A stretch of DNA of 64,000 nucleotides. Origin: Rhizobium johnstonii 3841. GTDB taxonomy: Bacteria > Pseudomonadota > Alphaproteobacteria > Rhizobiales > Rhizobiaceae. The notes under the pieces were generated by a model. That model worked only from the letters and a program-made list of their open reading frames with translations, was not told the DNA's origin and ran no database searches. A program made the translations under genes and the position numbers. The DNA is taken from the NCBI RefSeq assembly GCF_000009265.1, contig NC_008380.1:1183501-1247500 (forward strand). Reading direction: 5' to 3'. This document shows positions 1 to 9,200 of the stretch, piece after piece (position 1 is the first letter of the stretch; every line of letters begins with the position of its first letter).

Positions 1-917
1 CAGGTAAGCCCGATGAAAAGGGCATAATCGGCTCGTCCGCCCTCTGACGGCCATTCGGCAATTGCGAGGTTCCGCCCTTCCTCCGGCCGCGCGCCCTTCT
101 GATGCACGAGTGTGCCGCTGTCGGCCTCCCAACCGGCATCGACAAGCTGCACGTCGATGAGGCGGCGGGTTTGTCTTTCATCAAGCTCCAGGCGGCTGGC
201 GGCCTGGAGGCCGGCCTGCTTGAACTCTAATTGCAGCTGTTGCGGCTGCGCCTCCGCCTGTTTCTGCAGTTCCTCTAGATTCCGAGCGATATCGGCCTGG
301 TCAGTTTCGAGATCGAGGGCCGTTTTCTCCCAGACAGCACTTTCCTCGGCCCTCTGACGGGCGAGTTCCTCGGCGGCGGCTCGTGCGTTGGCCAGTTCCT
401 CGGCTGAGGCGTGCGCCGCGGCGAGCTTTGTCTCGGCTTCCTGTACCTGGCGCCGGAGGATATCGAGTTCAGACTGCGTGGCCTGATCCACTTCCTGCGG
501 CGATCTGGGCGGCACGAACGGGCCCGGCTTGAAGTTCGGGTCGCGGCCATAGGTCCGCCGATACCAGACACCGAGCGCGCGGCAGAATTTCAGAGCAGAG
601 AGCGCCTCAGCGGATGAGCCGCCAAAGTCGTGGTTGGCTTTGTTGCCTGCCTTGCGCACCGCATGAAAGATATCGGCCACCTCGCGCGGCAGTACCTGCT
701 GAGTTGCAAGGCGGCGAAGGAGGTCATGTGTCGTTTCACGGCCGGTAGCATTATAAACGCCGGATAGAGCTGCGATTTCCTTGACCATGTATTCGCCGAA
801 CTGACGGCTCTTGATCAGCGACGTGTTTGCGTCTTCCGCAAAGAAGCGCTCTGCCAAAACTCCAAGCCGGTGGAGCTCCGGGCTAATCTCTTCAAGATGA
901 TCAAAATTCGCCGACAA
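1..917 (-). CDS. hsdR: Type I restriction endonuclease R subunit, N-terminal part (runs off left edge)
   Basis: About 305 residues are open without a stop. A DUF4145-like helical domain fills roughly residues 1-140 (LHRLGVLAERFF, FGEYMVKEIAALSG, VRKAGNKANHDFGG). An acidic/Gln-rich coiled coil follows at about 150-215 (EELANARAAAEELARQ). The HSDR_N nuclease domain then begins (RRLIDVQLVDAGWEADSG, near residue 250). This DUF4145-coiled coil-HSDR_N order is that of HsdR proteins of about 1,100 residues, which cleave DNA with HsdM/HsdS after ATP-driven translocation; the helicase part lies outside. The start is TTG at 915-917 (protein MSANFDHLEE), preceded by GGGTAGAG. A GTG at 962 is possible. 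Neither partner gene is visible upstream. Confidence 0.82.
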   Translation of the reverse strand, partial: MSANFDHLEEISPELHRLGVLAERFFAEDANTSLIKSRQFGEYMVKEIAALSGVYNATGRETTHDLLRRLATQQVLPREVADIFHAVRKAGNKANHDFGGSSAEALSALKFCRALGVWYRRTYGRDPNFKPGPFVPPRSPQEVDQATQSELDILRRQVQEAETKLAAAHASAEELANARAAAEELARQRAEESAVWEKTALDLETDQADIARNLEELQKQAEAQPQQLQLEFKQAGLQAASRLELDERQTRRLIDVQLVDAGWEADSGTLVHQKGARPEEGRNLAIAEWPSEGGRADYALFIGLT

Positions 918-1084
918 CTGCTCTACCCAATGCCCGACCCCCGCCTGGCATAGACATGCCACACGTTTTGAGTGCGGGCAAACAACTCCCACAAATTGTG
1001 AAGGGAAATCATTTCTGATGCATTAAAAATGTCTTAGAGCTGAGAACGAACAAATACGACAAGAAGCGATCTTGCCTCTTACGC

Positions 1085-1350
1085 GCGCTCCCAGACAGCC
1101 AGACGCCAGTCAAACCCGCAAGCATCCCCGCTAGCGGATCCGGAAAGGCCCGATTGATCTCAGGCGATGCCTTCGCTGTCGCCGATCCAGTATCCGCCGC
1201 CGACCTTGGCGGCGCTGGCATCGCTCGTCAGCCATGTCTGGATGAGATGCTCATATCGGGCGCGCCGCCGCCGCTCGTCTTCGTCGGCGCCCAGCCGGGG
1301 TCGACGGCCAATCCTAGCAAATCGGCGCTCGCCGGCAAATTATCTGGACA
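1085..1350 (-). pseudogene. Decayed 3' end of a short-chain dehydrogenase (second copy)
   Basis: Read in shifting frames, the minus strand gives AVDPGWAPTKTSGGGAPDM, then HLIQTWLTSDASAAKVGGGY, then LAGLTGVWLSG. These match in order the last ~90 residues of the intact SDR at 3243-4022 (AVDPGWVPTKMGGVGAPDN, HLTQTWLAASDAEAAKVSGGY, LAELTGVRLF). At least one frameshift and internal stops are present, and no catalytic region remains. It lies in the same orientation as the intact gene, with the two nuclease-like genes between the copies. Confidence 0.75.
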
Positions 1351-1408
1351 AGGGCGATAAAGCGAATAGAGATTTCAGTACAATCTGCGGTCACACCTGG
1401 GGCAAATT

Positions 1409-2368
1409 TTGAGCGATATCAAACTCTTTCATTTCGGCGGCGCGCAGGTGAGCGAGCTGCCCGGCAGTGCCATGCAGGTCGAGAAATCCCTGCAGGTTCT
1501 GTTCGAGGCCAATCTCGAGGCGTTGCTCGGCATCCGCTTCCTGGCGACCGAGCATTCAACCGGTCACGTGCACGGCGGAAGGATCGATACGCTCGGCCTG
1601 GACGAGGACAACTCGCCGGTCATCATCGAATACAAGCGATCGGTGAACGAGAACGTCATCAACCAGGGCCTGTTCTACCTCGACTGGCTGCTTGATCACC
1701 GCAAGGAATTCCAATGGCTGGTTATGGAACGCCTTGGCCAGGACGTGGCGAATGCCGTTGACTGGTCTGCTCCGCGACTGCTCTGCATTGCCGGCGATTT
1801 CACCCGCTATGACGAGCACGCCGTTAAGCAGATCGCCAGAAACATCGAGCTTATTCGCTACCGGCGGTTCGGCGAGGATCTGTTGATGTTGGAACTGGTG
1901 CATGTGCCGAAGACCAGTAAACTCACTGGCGTTAAAGTGATAACTGAGGTGAAAAGTGTAGGCTCCCTGCAGCCCACAGCTGAGGCCGGTCAGGAAAGCG
2001 ACCCCTATCTCAGTCAACGGATGAGCTACCGGCTATCCCAGTCGTCGGCAGACCTTCGAGATATTTACGACGCTGTTCACCAGTTTCTGATCGCGCTCGG
2101 GGATGATGTGCAGGTAAAGGAATTGAAGCTCTACACAGCATTCAAGCGGCTGAAGAACTTCGTCTGCATGGAAATCTATCCCCAGGCGCGGACTGTGACG
2201 CTTTTCCTAAAGCTCGATCCAACTATCTTGGCGCTTGAAAGCGGCTTTACGCGCGACGTCAGCAATGTTGGCCACTTTGGTACGGGTGATCTGCAGGTAA
2301 CGCTAAAGTCGATGGCGGATTTTGAGAAAGCACAGCCTTTACTGGTTCGGGCTTACGAGGGTGGGTGA
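1409..2368 (+). CDS. PD-(D/E)XK nuclease-like protein with C-terminal DUF5655 domain
   Basis: A 319-residue protein. The N-terminal half carries a RecB/NucS-like nuclease signature: E37, D60 in GGRID, E74-Y-K76 in PVIIEYKRS, then Q86 in VINQGLFYLDW. The C-terminal part (about 215-319: LRDIYDAVHQF, KLYTAFKRLKNFVCMEIYP) resembles DUF5655. Family members are often mis-described as transporters, but no membrane segment is present. DNA cleavage or binding is inferred from the intact active-site residues; the substrate is unknown. The start is TTG at 1409. The 3' end overlaps the next gene, so the two are probably translationally coupled. Confidence 0.8.
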   Translation: MSDIKLFHFGGAQVSELPGSAMQVEKSLQVLFEANLEALLGIRFLATEHSTGHVHGGRIDTLGLDEDNSPVIIEYKRSVNENVINQGLFYLDWLLDHRKEFQWLVMERLGQDVANAVDWSAPRLLCIAGDFTRYDEHAVKQIARNIELIRYRRFGEDLLMLELVHVPKTSKLTGVKVITEVKSVGSLQPTAEAGQESDPYLSQRMSYRLSQSSADLRDIYDAVHQFLIALGDDVQVKELKLYTAFKRLKNFVCMEIYPQARTVTLFLKLDPTILALESGFTRDVSNVGHFGTGDLQVTLKSMADFEKAQPLLVRAYEGG

Positions 2369-3191
2369 TCCGGGGAGCGCCACAACTATATCAGTCGTCG
2401 GTTTCGACTCAGCGTGGACCGATAATCCTAAGGCGCCGGGTGCAATCTGTGTCATCCGAATCGATTCGCAAAGGGCGTGGTTGCACGTTGCGCCGAGGTT
2501 GGCGTCATTCAGTGAAGCCGAAGCGATTATTCGGGCCGAAACGCTTGAGGGCGGCAAATGTCTCGTCGCGCTCGATCAGCCAACAATCGTTCCAAACCTC
2601 AGTGGCTCGCGTCCGGTCGACAAGGTTGCAGGGGCGCTCATCTCTTGGGTAGGCGGTGGTGTTCAGCCGGCCAACCGATCGAAGCTTGGCATGTTTGATG
2701 ATGCCGCACCCATCTGGCGGTTCAAACAGGCAATCGGCGCCATCGAGGATCCAGAGGCCGCCCGGGCCGCATCGTCAGGGCTCTTTCTGATTGAAGTATT
2801 TCCCGCCCTAGCACTGGTTGTTATGGAGAGCGCTTACTGCAAACGTTATGGGGCTCCAAAATACAACCCAGCCAACCGAAAAATGTTTAAATTAGAGCAC
2901 TTGCATTCTGTGGCGGAGACGATCCGGACATTCGGATCGCTCAGGGCTTTAGAGCAGCTAGAACTCTGGTGTTCGGATGTGTCGACTAACCTGATGCCGA
3001 GGAAAGCCGATCAGGACAAGGTCGATGCAATGATCTGTGGCCTCATTGGCTTGCATTGGCTGGTGGCACCGCGCGACCAATCTGTGATGATTGGTGATCT
3101 GGACAACGGCTACATGATCGCCCCGGCCGTAAACGGCATCCATGAGCGGCTGGTTACCGCTGCAAGGAAGAGGAATGTGCCGATTAGATAG
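2361..3191 (+). CDS. DUF429 family protein (predicted RNase H-like fold)
   Basis: About 276 residues. It opens with VVGFDSAWTDN, the first acidic strand of the RNase H-like fold expected for DUF429. A conserved Glu follows in LFLIEVFPALALV and an Asp in KADQDKVDAMICGLIGLHW. GTG at 2361 overlaps the stop of the preceding gene and places the GFDSAW strand at residue 14. An upstream TTG at 2322 would add 13 residues. The function of DUF429 is not established; a nuclease role is inferred from the fold. The tight overlap with the DUF5655 nuclease gene suggests joint action. Confidence 0.75.
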   Translation: MGDPGSATTISVVGFDSAWTDNPKAPGAICVIRIDSQRAWLHVAPRLASFSEAEAIIRAETLEGGKCLVALDQPTIVPNLSGSRPVDKVAGALISWVGGGVQPANRSKLGMFDDAAPIWRFKQAIGAIEDPEAARAASSGLFLIEVFPALALVVMESAYCKRYGAPKYNPANRKMFKLEHLHSVAETIRTFGSLRALEQLELWCSDVSTNLMPRKADQDKVDAMICGLIGLHWLVAPRDQSVMIGDLDNGYMIAPAVNGIHERLVTAARKRNVPIR

Positions 3192-3242
3192 TGCGCTCCT
3201 GGCATGGCGCCGTGCCATGCCTGCGGACCCCGTTCTTGCGCC

Positions 3243-4022
3243 TCACCGGCCATCTGCAAACAGTCGAACGCCAGTCAACTCCGCAAGCTTCTCCACCAAC
3301 GCGTCCTGAAACCCCGCATCACCAACCTCCGCCGCCGCCTCCCGCCGCTGCCGATGATACCAATACCCCCCGCTCACCTTCGCCGCTTCAGCATCGCTTG
3401 CAGCAAGCCACGTCTGGGTGAGATGCCCCATTTCGAGGTTATCGGGCGCGCCGACGCCGCCCATCTTTGTCGGCACCCAGCCGGGGTCCACCGCGTTGCT
3501 GAAAACATCCGGCCAATGGCGGGCGATGGTGGCGGCGAGGGTGGCGATATAGAGCTTGCTTTCGGAATAGGCCTGGCTGGCGTTCCACGGCCGCTTCTTC
3601 CAGTCGATATCGTCAAGGGCGTTGCTGCCGCTGCGGTGCATGCCGCTGCTGAGATAGACCAGGCGATCGGGGCGGGTGATCCATGCGGTGAGCAGATAGG
3701 GGGCAAGCACATTCACCGCCAGCGTCTTTGCGTGTCCATCAGGCGTTTCGTCCCGGCTCCGCTCGAGGTAGATGCCGGCATTGTGGATGACGGCGTCCAT
3801 GCGGCCGATGGCGTTGACCTGCTCGGCGATCGAGCGCGTTTCCGTGGCGCTGGCGAGATCGCCGATGACGATGCCGAGGGCGGTGGGCGAAATCTCGGCG
3901 AGGGCGGAGGCGCGCTCGCGGGAGCGGGCATGCAGCACGATGTCATGGCCCTCCTTCATCAGAGAGCGGGCGGCGGCGAGGCCGAGGCCATCGGTGGAAC
4001 CGGTGATGAAGATGCGGCTCAT
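3243..4022 (-). CDS. Short-chain dehydrogenase/reductase (SDR) family protein
   Basis: 259 residues, normal for a classical SDR. The Rossmann motif TGSTDGLGLAAARSL is at residues 7-21, the dinucleotide-linked HNAG in the middle, and the catalytic YSESK (Tyr-x-x-x-Lys) with an upstream SSGMHRSG serine follow. The C-terminal AVDPGWVPTKMGG is the usual substrate-loop start. It is predicted to be a cytosolic NAD(P)-dependent oxidoreductase of unknown substrate. A decayed second copy of its 3' end lies at 1085-1350. Confidence 0.88.
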   Translation of the reverse strand: MSRIFITGSTDGLGLAAARSLMKEGHDIVLHARSRERASALAEISPTALGIVIGDLASATETRSIAEQVNAIGRMDAVIHNAGIYLERSRDETPDGHAKTLAVNVLAPYLLTAWITRPDRLVYLSSGMHRSGSNALDDIDWKKRPWNASQAYSESKLYIATLAATIARHWPDVFSNAVDPGWVPTKMGGVGAPDNLEMGHLTQTWLAASDAEAAKVSGGYWYHRQRREAAAEVGDAGFQDALVEKLAELTGVRLFADGR

Positions 4023-4175
4023 GGGGTTTCCCTTCGCGACGGTGGGGTAGGGCAGTCAAGCAGCTTTTGGCTGGTTGCTCAATGCGGGAGTTGGGGTGTG
4101 GGTTCCTGCGCTCCGGCACGGTGAGGATCCACGGCTGTCTCGTTTGTGAGGGCTGCCCCTTCGTGCTGGTGGCTG

Positions 4176-4349
4176 CCCCTCACCCTAACCCTCTCCCCGT
4201 AAAAACGGGGAGAGGGGACGTGCCATACGAGACGCGAGAGAGGGACGGAGAGGTTGCGGCATATCCCCTTCGCCCCGTTTACGGGGGTCCGAAGGACGGG
4301 TCGAGACCCGTGGCTCGACCCTGGCAGTGGCGGCAGCCGGATGAGGGGC
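4176..4349. repeat. Rhizobial intergenic mosaic palindromic repeat (RIME-like), copy 1
   Basis: The block opens with CCCCTCACCC and a hairpin CTCTCCCCGT-aaaa-ACGGGGAGAG. A second module, GTTTACGGGGGTCCGAAGG, leads into inverted GGGTCGAGAC/GTGGCTCGACCC, and the block ends CGGCAGCCGGATGAGGGGC. The same modules recur at 9662-9837 and, rearranged, at 21797-21949. It lies between the converging SDR and TetR regions. The RIME name is assigned by resemblance. Confidence 0.75.
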
Positions 4350-4408
4350 TGGTCTCGCCGATCTCCTGAGCCGGATGTCGGGTGATCAAAAGGTCATTTC
4401 CACACACA

Positions 4409-5014
4409 TCACCTCCGCCGCTCCGCCCCCGCCGCGATCGTCTGCACCAGTTCATCCACCTCCCGCGCCAGCCGCTCCAGCGGCAGGCCGACGAAGCGGC
4501 CTTCGAGGCTGATGCTGACGACGCCGTGCACCGCACCGAAAAGGGTGCGGGCGCGGATGGCGCGGTCTTCGGGGGGCATGTCGGGCTGCAGTTCGGCCAG
4601 CGGTTCGGCGATCACGTCCATCAGGAAGAGGTGCTCGTTAAGATGCCATTGCGGTGTCGGGCTCGATTCCGGCGGGAAGTGCTCGAACAGCGCCTTCCAG
4701 AGGTTTCGGTGTTCGACGGCGAAGCTCAAGTAGCCCTGCGCCAGGTTGCGCAGCCGGTCGGTCGGTGGCCGGTCTTTGGTCTCGGGCAGGGTCAGCTTTG
4801 CCTCCAGCGCCTTCAGCGTGGCGGAATTGACGTGGATGACGAGCTCGGCGAGGTCTGAAAAGACCGTGTAGAGGCCGCCGAGCGCGCAGCCGGCATCCTG
4901 GGTGATATCGCGGGCTCTGAGGTTCGCCAGCCCGTCCTTGGCGATCCGCTCGCGCGCCGCCTCGATCAGCCGGGCCTTCAGGTCTTCGCGTTTTTCTTCT
5001 CGTCTGCCGGCCAT
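4409..5014 (-). CDS. TetR family transcriptional regulator
   Basis: 201 residues. The N-terminal helix-turn-helix covers about residues 12-60 (LKARLIEAARERIAKDGLAN, ARDITQDAGCALGGLYTVFSD). A helical ligand-binding domain follows, with GYLSFAVEHRNLWKALFEH and LFGAVHGVVSISLEG, as in TetR proteins with a WHG-type C-terminal domain. It is transcribed away from pspA, and three copies of a palindromic operator lie in the 110-bp space between them, so autoregulation plus repression of the pspA operon is likely. The ligand is unknown; the downstream acyltransferase suggests an acyl compound, which is inference. Confidence 0.88.
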   Translation of the reverse strand: MAGRREEKREDLKARLIEAARERIAKDGLANLRARDITQDAGCALGGLYTVFSDLAELVIHVNSATLKALEAKLTLPETKDRPPTDRLRNLAQGYLSFAVEHRNLWKALFEHFPPESSPTPQWHLNEHLFLMDVIAEPLAELQPDMPPEDRAIRARTLFGAVHGVVSISLEGRFVGLPLERLAREVDELVQTIAAGAERRR

Positions 5015-5037
5015 TCACCATTCCACTTCGATTTTTT

Positions 5038-5109
5038 TGAACGTCGTTCAAAATATATCTTGAACGACGTTCATGATTCTGCCATAACACCTCTCGTGAA
5101 CAACGTTCA
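5038..5109. promoter_or_regulatory. Three operator copies between tetR-type gene and pspA
   Basis: The 13-bp motif TGAACG-w-CGTTCA occurs at 5038-5050 (TGAACGTCGTTCA), 5061-5073 (TGAACGACGTTCA, its exact reverse complement) and 5097-5109 (TGAACAACGTTCA, one change). Spacing is 23 and 36 bp between starts. The cluster covers the divergent promoter region, as expected for a TetR-family operator. Confidence 0.8.
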
Positions 5110-5126
5110 TAAACCGGAGGAAGGAA

Positions 5127-5813
5127 ATGTTCAAACTGATTTCCATTTTGTTGCGGGGCAGGGCGCATGATGCCGAACAGGCTTTCGCCGACTGCCACGC
5201 CGTGCCGCTGCTTTCCCAGCAGATCCGCGATGCCGCCCAATCGATCCAGGCGGCCCGCCGCAGTGTCGCGGTCGCCATCGCCCAGAACGAGCAGGAGAAG
5301 GGGCAGCACGCGACGATCGTTGCCCGCATCGCCGATCTCGAAATCCGCGCTTCCGCGGCGCTCACCAAGGGCAATGAGGGCCTGGCCCGCGAGGCGGCTG
5401 AAGCGATCGCCTATCTCGAAGCCGAGCGCGATGCATCCGAGAAGGCGCAAAGCCAGTTTATCACCGCGATCGACAAGCTGAAGAGGATCGTCCGTGCCTC
5501 CGAGGCGCGGCTGCAGGAGCTGCAGCGCGGCGAGCGGCTGGCGCGCGCCACGCAGGAGGCGCAGAAGCTCGACGTGGTCGTTGCCGGCCCGGGCCTGGCG
5601 ACGCTCGACGATGCCGAGGAGACCCTGGCGCGCCTTCGCCTGCGCCAGAGCCAGAATGAGCTGACGGCGGCCGCCCTGAAGGACATGGAAGGTGCCATCC
5701 GCCCGGCCGGCATCATCGAAAAGCTTGCCAATGCCGGCTTCGGCGCGCCGCTGCGCTCATCTGCCGATGATGTGCTGGCGCGGCTGAAGAGCCGCATCAC
5801 GCCTGCTGCCTGA
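5127..5813 (+). CDS. pspA: PspA/IM30 family membrane-stress protein
   Basis: 228 residues, matching PspA length. The N-terminus MFKLISILLRGRAHD is amphipathic and could bind membrane. A long coiled coil rich in Ala/Glu/Gln/Lys runs from about residue 30 to 150 (EAIAYLEAERDASEKAQSQF, KRIVRASEARLQELQ). PspA-type proteins assemble on damaged inner membrane and help keep the proton gradient. The ribosome site GGAGGAAGG precedes the ATG. It is first in a rightward row with the YiaA-type protein and the acyltransferase gene, behind three TetR-type operators. Confidence 0.85.
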   Translation: MFKLISILLRGRAHDAEQAFADCHAVPLLSQQIRDAAQSIQAARRSVAVAIAQNEQEKGQHATIVARIADLEIRASAALTKGNEGLAREAAEAIAYLEAERDASEKAQSQFITAIDKLKRIVRASEARLQELQRGERLARATQEAQKLDVVVAGPGLATLDDAEETLARLRLRQSQNELTAAALKDMEGAIRPAGIIEKLANAGFGAPLRSSADDVLARLKSRITPAA

Positions 5814-5862
5814 AATTGCATCCATCCAACCATCCATCCATCGAACCATAGGGACCACTGAT

Positions 5863-6144
5863 ATGAACGACAGTTTCCAGAAACATTCCGCAAGCTGGGT
5901 CAGCTTCTCCTACATCTCCTTCGGCTCGGCCGCCTTCATGCTGGCGCTCGGCCTTTACATGATGCCGCTCGATCTCTGGGGCAAAGGCTATCTCGCCATG
6001 GGCATTCTGATGCTGGTGCAGACCACGGTGAATATCACCAAGACGCTGCGCGACAACGCCGAATCCGAGAAGCTGATCCGCAAGGTCGAGGATGCCCGCA
6101 CCGAGAAACTCCTGGTCAAGTTCAATCGTAACGATGAAGATTGA
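5863..6144 (+). CDS. YiaA/YiaB-type two-helix membrane protein
   Basis: 93 residues with two membrane segments (WVSFSYISFGSAAFMLALGL and GYLAMGILMLVQTTVNITKT), then a charged tail ending in RNDED. This matches the yiaA/B two-helix domain; function is unknown. It starts 49 bp after the pspA stop in the same direction, so co-transcription is likely. Membrane topology and its pspA neighbour point to an envelope role (inference). Confidence 0.82.
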   Translation: MNDSFQKHSASWVSFSYISFGSAAFMLALGLYMMPLDLWGKGYLAMGILMLVQTTVNITKTLRDNAESEKLIRKVEDARTEKLLVKFNRNDED

Positions 6145-6236
6145 TCTTGGTTAACCACAGCGCAGAGTTGTTCCCGCATTCAACTTTTGCGTAACAACTC
6201 TGTGGCCTTCTCTGCCAGTCGAAAGAGGGACCCGCC

Positions 6237-9200
6237 GTGCAACATAATCTGATGACCTCCAGGAAATTCGCGCCGCTGTTCTGGACCCAGTTCCTGACGG
6301 CCTTCAACGACAATTTCCTCAAGAACACCCTGGTGTTCCTCATTCTCTTCAAGATGTCGGCGAGCGAAGGCGCCGCCCTGGTGACGCTCGCCGGTGTCAT
6401 CCTCATCGTGCCCTTCCTGCTGCTCTCGGCGCTCGGCGGCGAACTCGCCGACAAGCACGACAAGGCGAAAATCGCCGAACTGCTGAAACGCTGCGAGATC
6501 GCGGTCGCCGCCCTGGCCGTCGTCGGCCTCGCCTTTTCTTCCATCTTCGTGCTGATGGCGGCGCTGTTCGGCTTCGGCGTCGTCTCGGCGCTGTTCGGGC
6601 CGATCAAATACGGCATCCTGCCCGATCATCTCGAACGCCGCGACCTGCCCAAGGCCAATGCCTGGATCGAGGGCGGCACCTTCATCGCCATCCTCGCCGG
6701 CACGATCATCGCAGCATTCGCCTTTTCCGGCGGCGACAATGTGCTGATCTTCGGCACGATGATGATGGGGCTTTCGGTGCTCTGCTGGCTGGCCAGCCGG
6801 ATGATCCCGCCCACCGGCTCCAAGGCGCCGGATCTTCAGATCGACCGCAACGTCATCCGCTCGAGCTACACCCTCGTCAAGGAAATCCGCGCCGACAAAC
6901 GGCTGTGGCGTTCGGCGCTGATGAACTGCTGGTTCTGGCTGGTCGGCGCCTTCGTACTGTCAATCCTGCCGACCATGGTGACCGAGCTGCTCGGCGGCTC
7001 CGAGCTCGTCGTGCCCGCCTATCTCACCGTCTTTGCCATTGCCGTTGCCGTGGGATCAGCGATTGCCGCCTGGATGTCATCCGGCCGCATCGTGCTGCTG
7101 CCGGCCCCTGTCGGCACGGCGCTGCTTGGCCTCTTCAGCCTCGATCTCGCCTGGAACCTCTGGGGCTTGGCTTCCACCAGCCATGCGACGACGATCGCCG
7201 ACTTCTTCGCTGGCCAGAATACCATCCGCGTCGCCATCGATCTCGCCGGCATGGCGATAGCAGGCGCCTTCATCGCCGTGCCGACCTTTGCCGCACTGCA
7301 GACCTGGGCGCATGAGGACCGCCGCGCCCGCGTCATCGGCGCCGCCAATGTGCTCTCGGCGCTGTTCATCACTGTCGGCCTCGGCCTCGTTGCCGCCGTC
7401 CAGGCGCTCGGCGCTTCCATTCCTGAGATTCTGATCGGCCTTGGCATCATCAATTTCGCCGTCGCCTGGCTGATGCTGAAGACGCTGCCGACCAATCCCT
7501 TCCGCGATTTCATCTCGATCCTGTTTCGCGCCTTCATGCGCCTCGAGGTCGAGGGACTGGAGAATATCAAGAAGGCCGGCCGCGCGCCGATCATCGCGCT
7601 CAACCATGTCAGCCTGCTCGATGGCGCCTTGGCGCTTGCCATCACCGAGGAAGAGCCCACCTTTGCCGTCGATTACAAGATCGCCCAGGCCTGGTGGGTG
7701 CGGCCCTTCCTGAAGATGTGCAAATTCCTGCCGCTCGACCCGACCAAGCCGATGGCGACGCGTTCGCTGATCAAGGTGGTGCAGGACGGCAACCCGATCG
7801 GCATCTTCCCCGAGGGCCGCCTGACGGTGACCGGCACGCTGATGAAGGTCTATGATGGCGCCGCCATGGTCGCCGACAAGACCGGCTCGATGGTCGTGCC
7901 GGTGAAGATCGACGGGCTGGAGAAGAGCTATCTCTCCTATCTCGACAACGGCAAGATCCGCCGCCGGCTGTTCCCCAAGGTCAAGGTCACCATTCTCGAG
8001 CCGGTGAAGCTCGAAGTGCCGCCGGAGCTGAAAGGCCGCAAGCGCCGCACGGCGGCGGGTGCCGCCCTCTATCAGGTGATGTCGAACCTGCTGTTCCAGA
8101 CCGCCGATACCTCGTCGACCGTGCTCGACCGCGTCATCCAGGCCGGCCATGAATTCGGCATGAAAAAGCTTGCCGTCGAAGATCCGGTCACCGGCCGGCT
8201 GAGCTATGGCAAGCTGCTCACCGGGGCTGCCGTGCTCGGCGCAAAATTCCGCACGATGTTTCCGGAACAAAATCTCGGCGTCATGCTGCCGAATGCCAAT
8301 GGCGCCGCCGCCACGCTTCTCGGCGTGATGACGGCGGGCAAGGTGCCGGCGATGCTGAACTTCACCGCTGGTGCCGCCAATATCCTCTCCGCCTGCAAGG
8401 CGGCGCAAGTCAAACATGTGCTGACCTCGCGCGCCTTCGTCACCCAGGCGAAACTCGGGCCGGTGATCGCCGAGATGGAAAAGCAGGTGACGATCGTCTG
8501 GCTCGATGATCTCAGGGCCGAAATCTCACTCAAGGACAAGATCCTTGGGCTTCTCCGCAAGGCGCGGCCGCTGGTGAAGCGCCAGCCGGATGATCCGGCG
8601 GTGATCCTCTTCACCTCGGGCTCCGAAGGCACGCCGAAAGGCGTGGTGCTCACCCATCGCAACATCCTGTCGAACGCCGCCCAGGCCGCCGCCCGCATCG
8701 ATTTCCACAGCGGCGACAAGGTGTTCAACATCCTGCCGGTGTTCCACTCCTTCGGACTGACGGCCGGCACGGTGCTGCCGCTGATCTCGGGCGTGCCGGT
8801 TTATTTCTATCCGTCGCCGCTGCATTACCGCATCGTGCCGGAGCTGATCTATGCCTCCAACGCCACGATCATCTTCGGCACCGACACCTTCCTCAACGGC
8901 TATTCCAGGACGGCGCATCCTTACGACTTCCGCTCGATCCGCTATATCTTCTCCGGCGCCGAGCCGGTGAAGGCCGCAACCCGCCAGACCTATATGGAAA
9001 AATTCGGCCTGCGCATCCTGGAAGGCTACGGCGTCACCGAGACCGCGCCTGTCATTTCCATCAACACGCCGATGTACAACAAGTCAGGCACGGTCGGCAA
9101 AATCCTGCCGGGCATGGAATGGAAGCTCGAACCGGTGCCCGGCATCGAAGAGGGCGGCAGGCTGCATGTGCGCGGCGCCAATGTCATGGCCGGCTATCTC

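Noticed and set aside
3204..4124. Plus-strand open frame (306 codons)
   Set aside because: Antisense of the SDR gene, which carries TGSTDGLG and YSESK.
7077..8417. Long minus-strand open frame (446 codons)
   Set aside because: Antisense of the acyltransferase fusion, which has clear domains; composition typical of GC-rich shadows.
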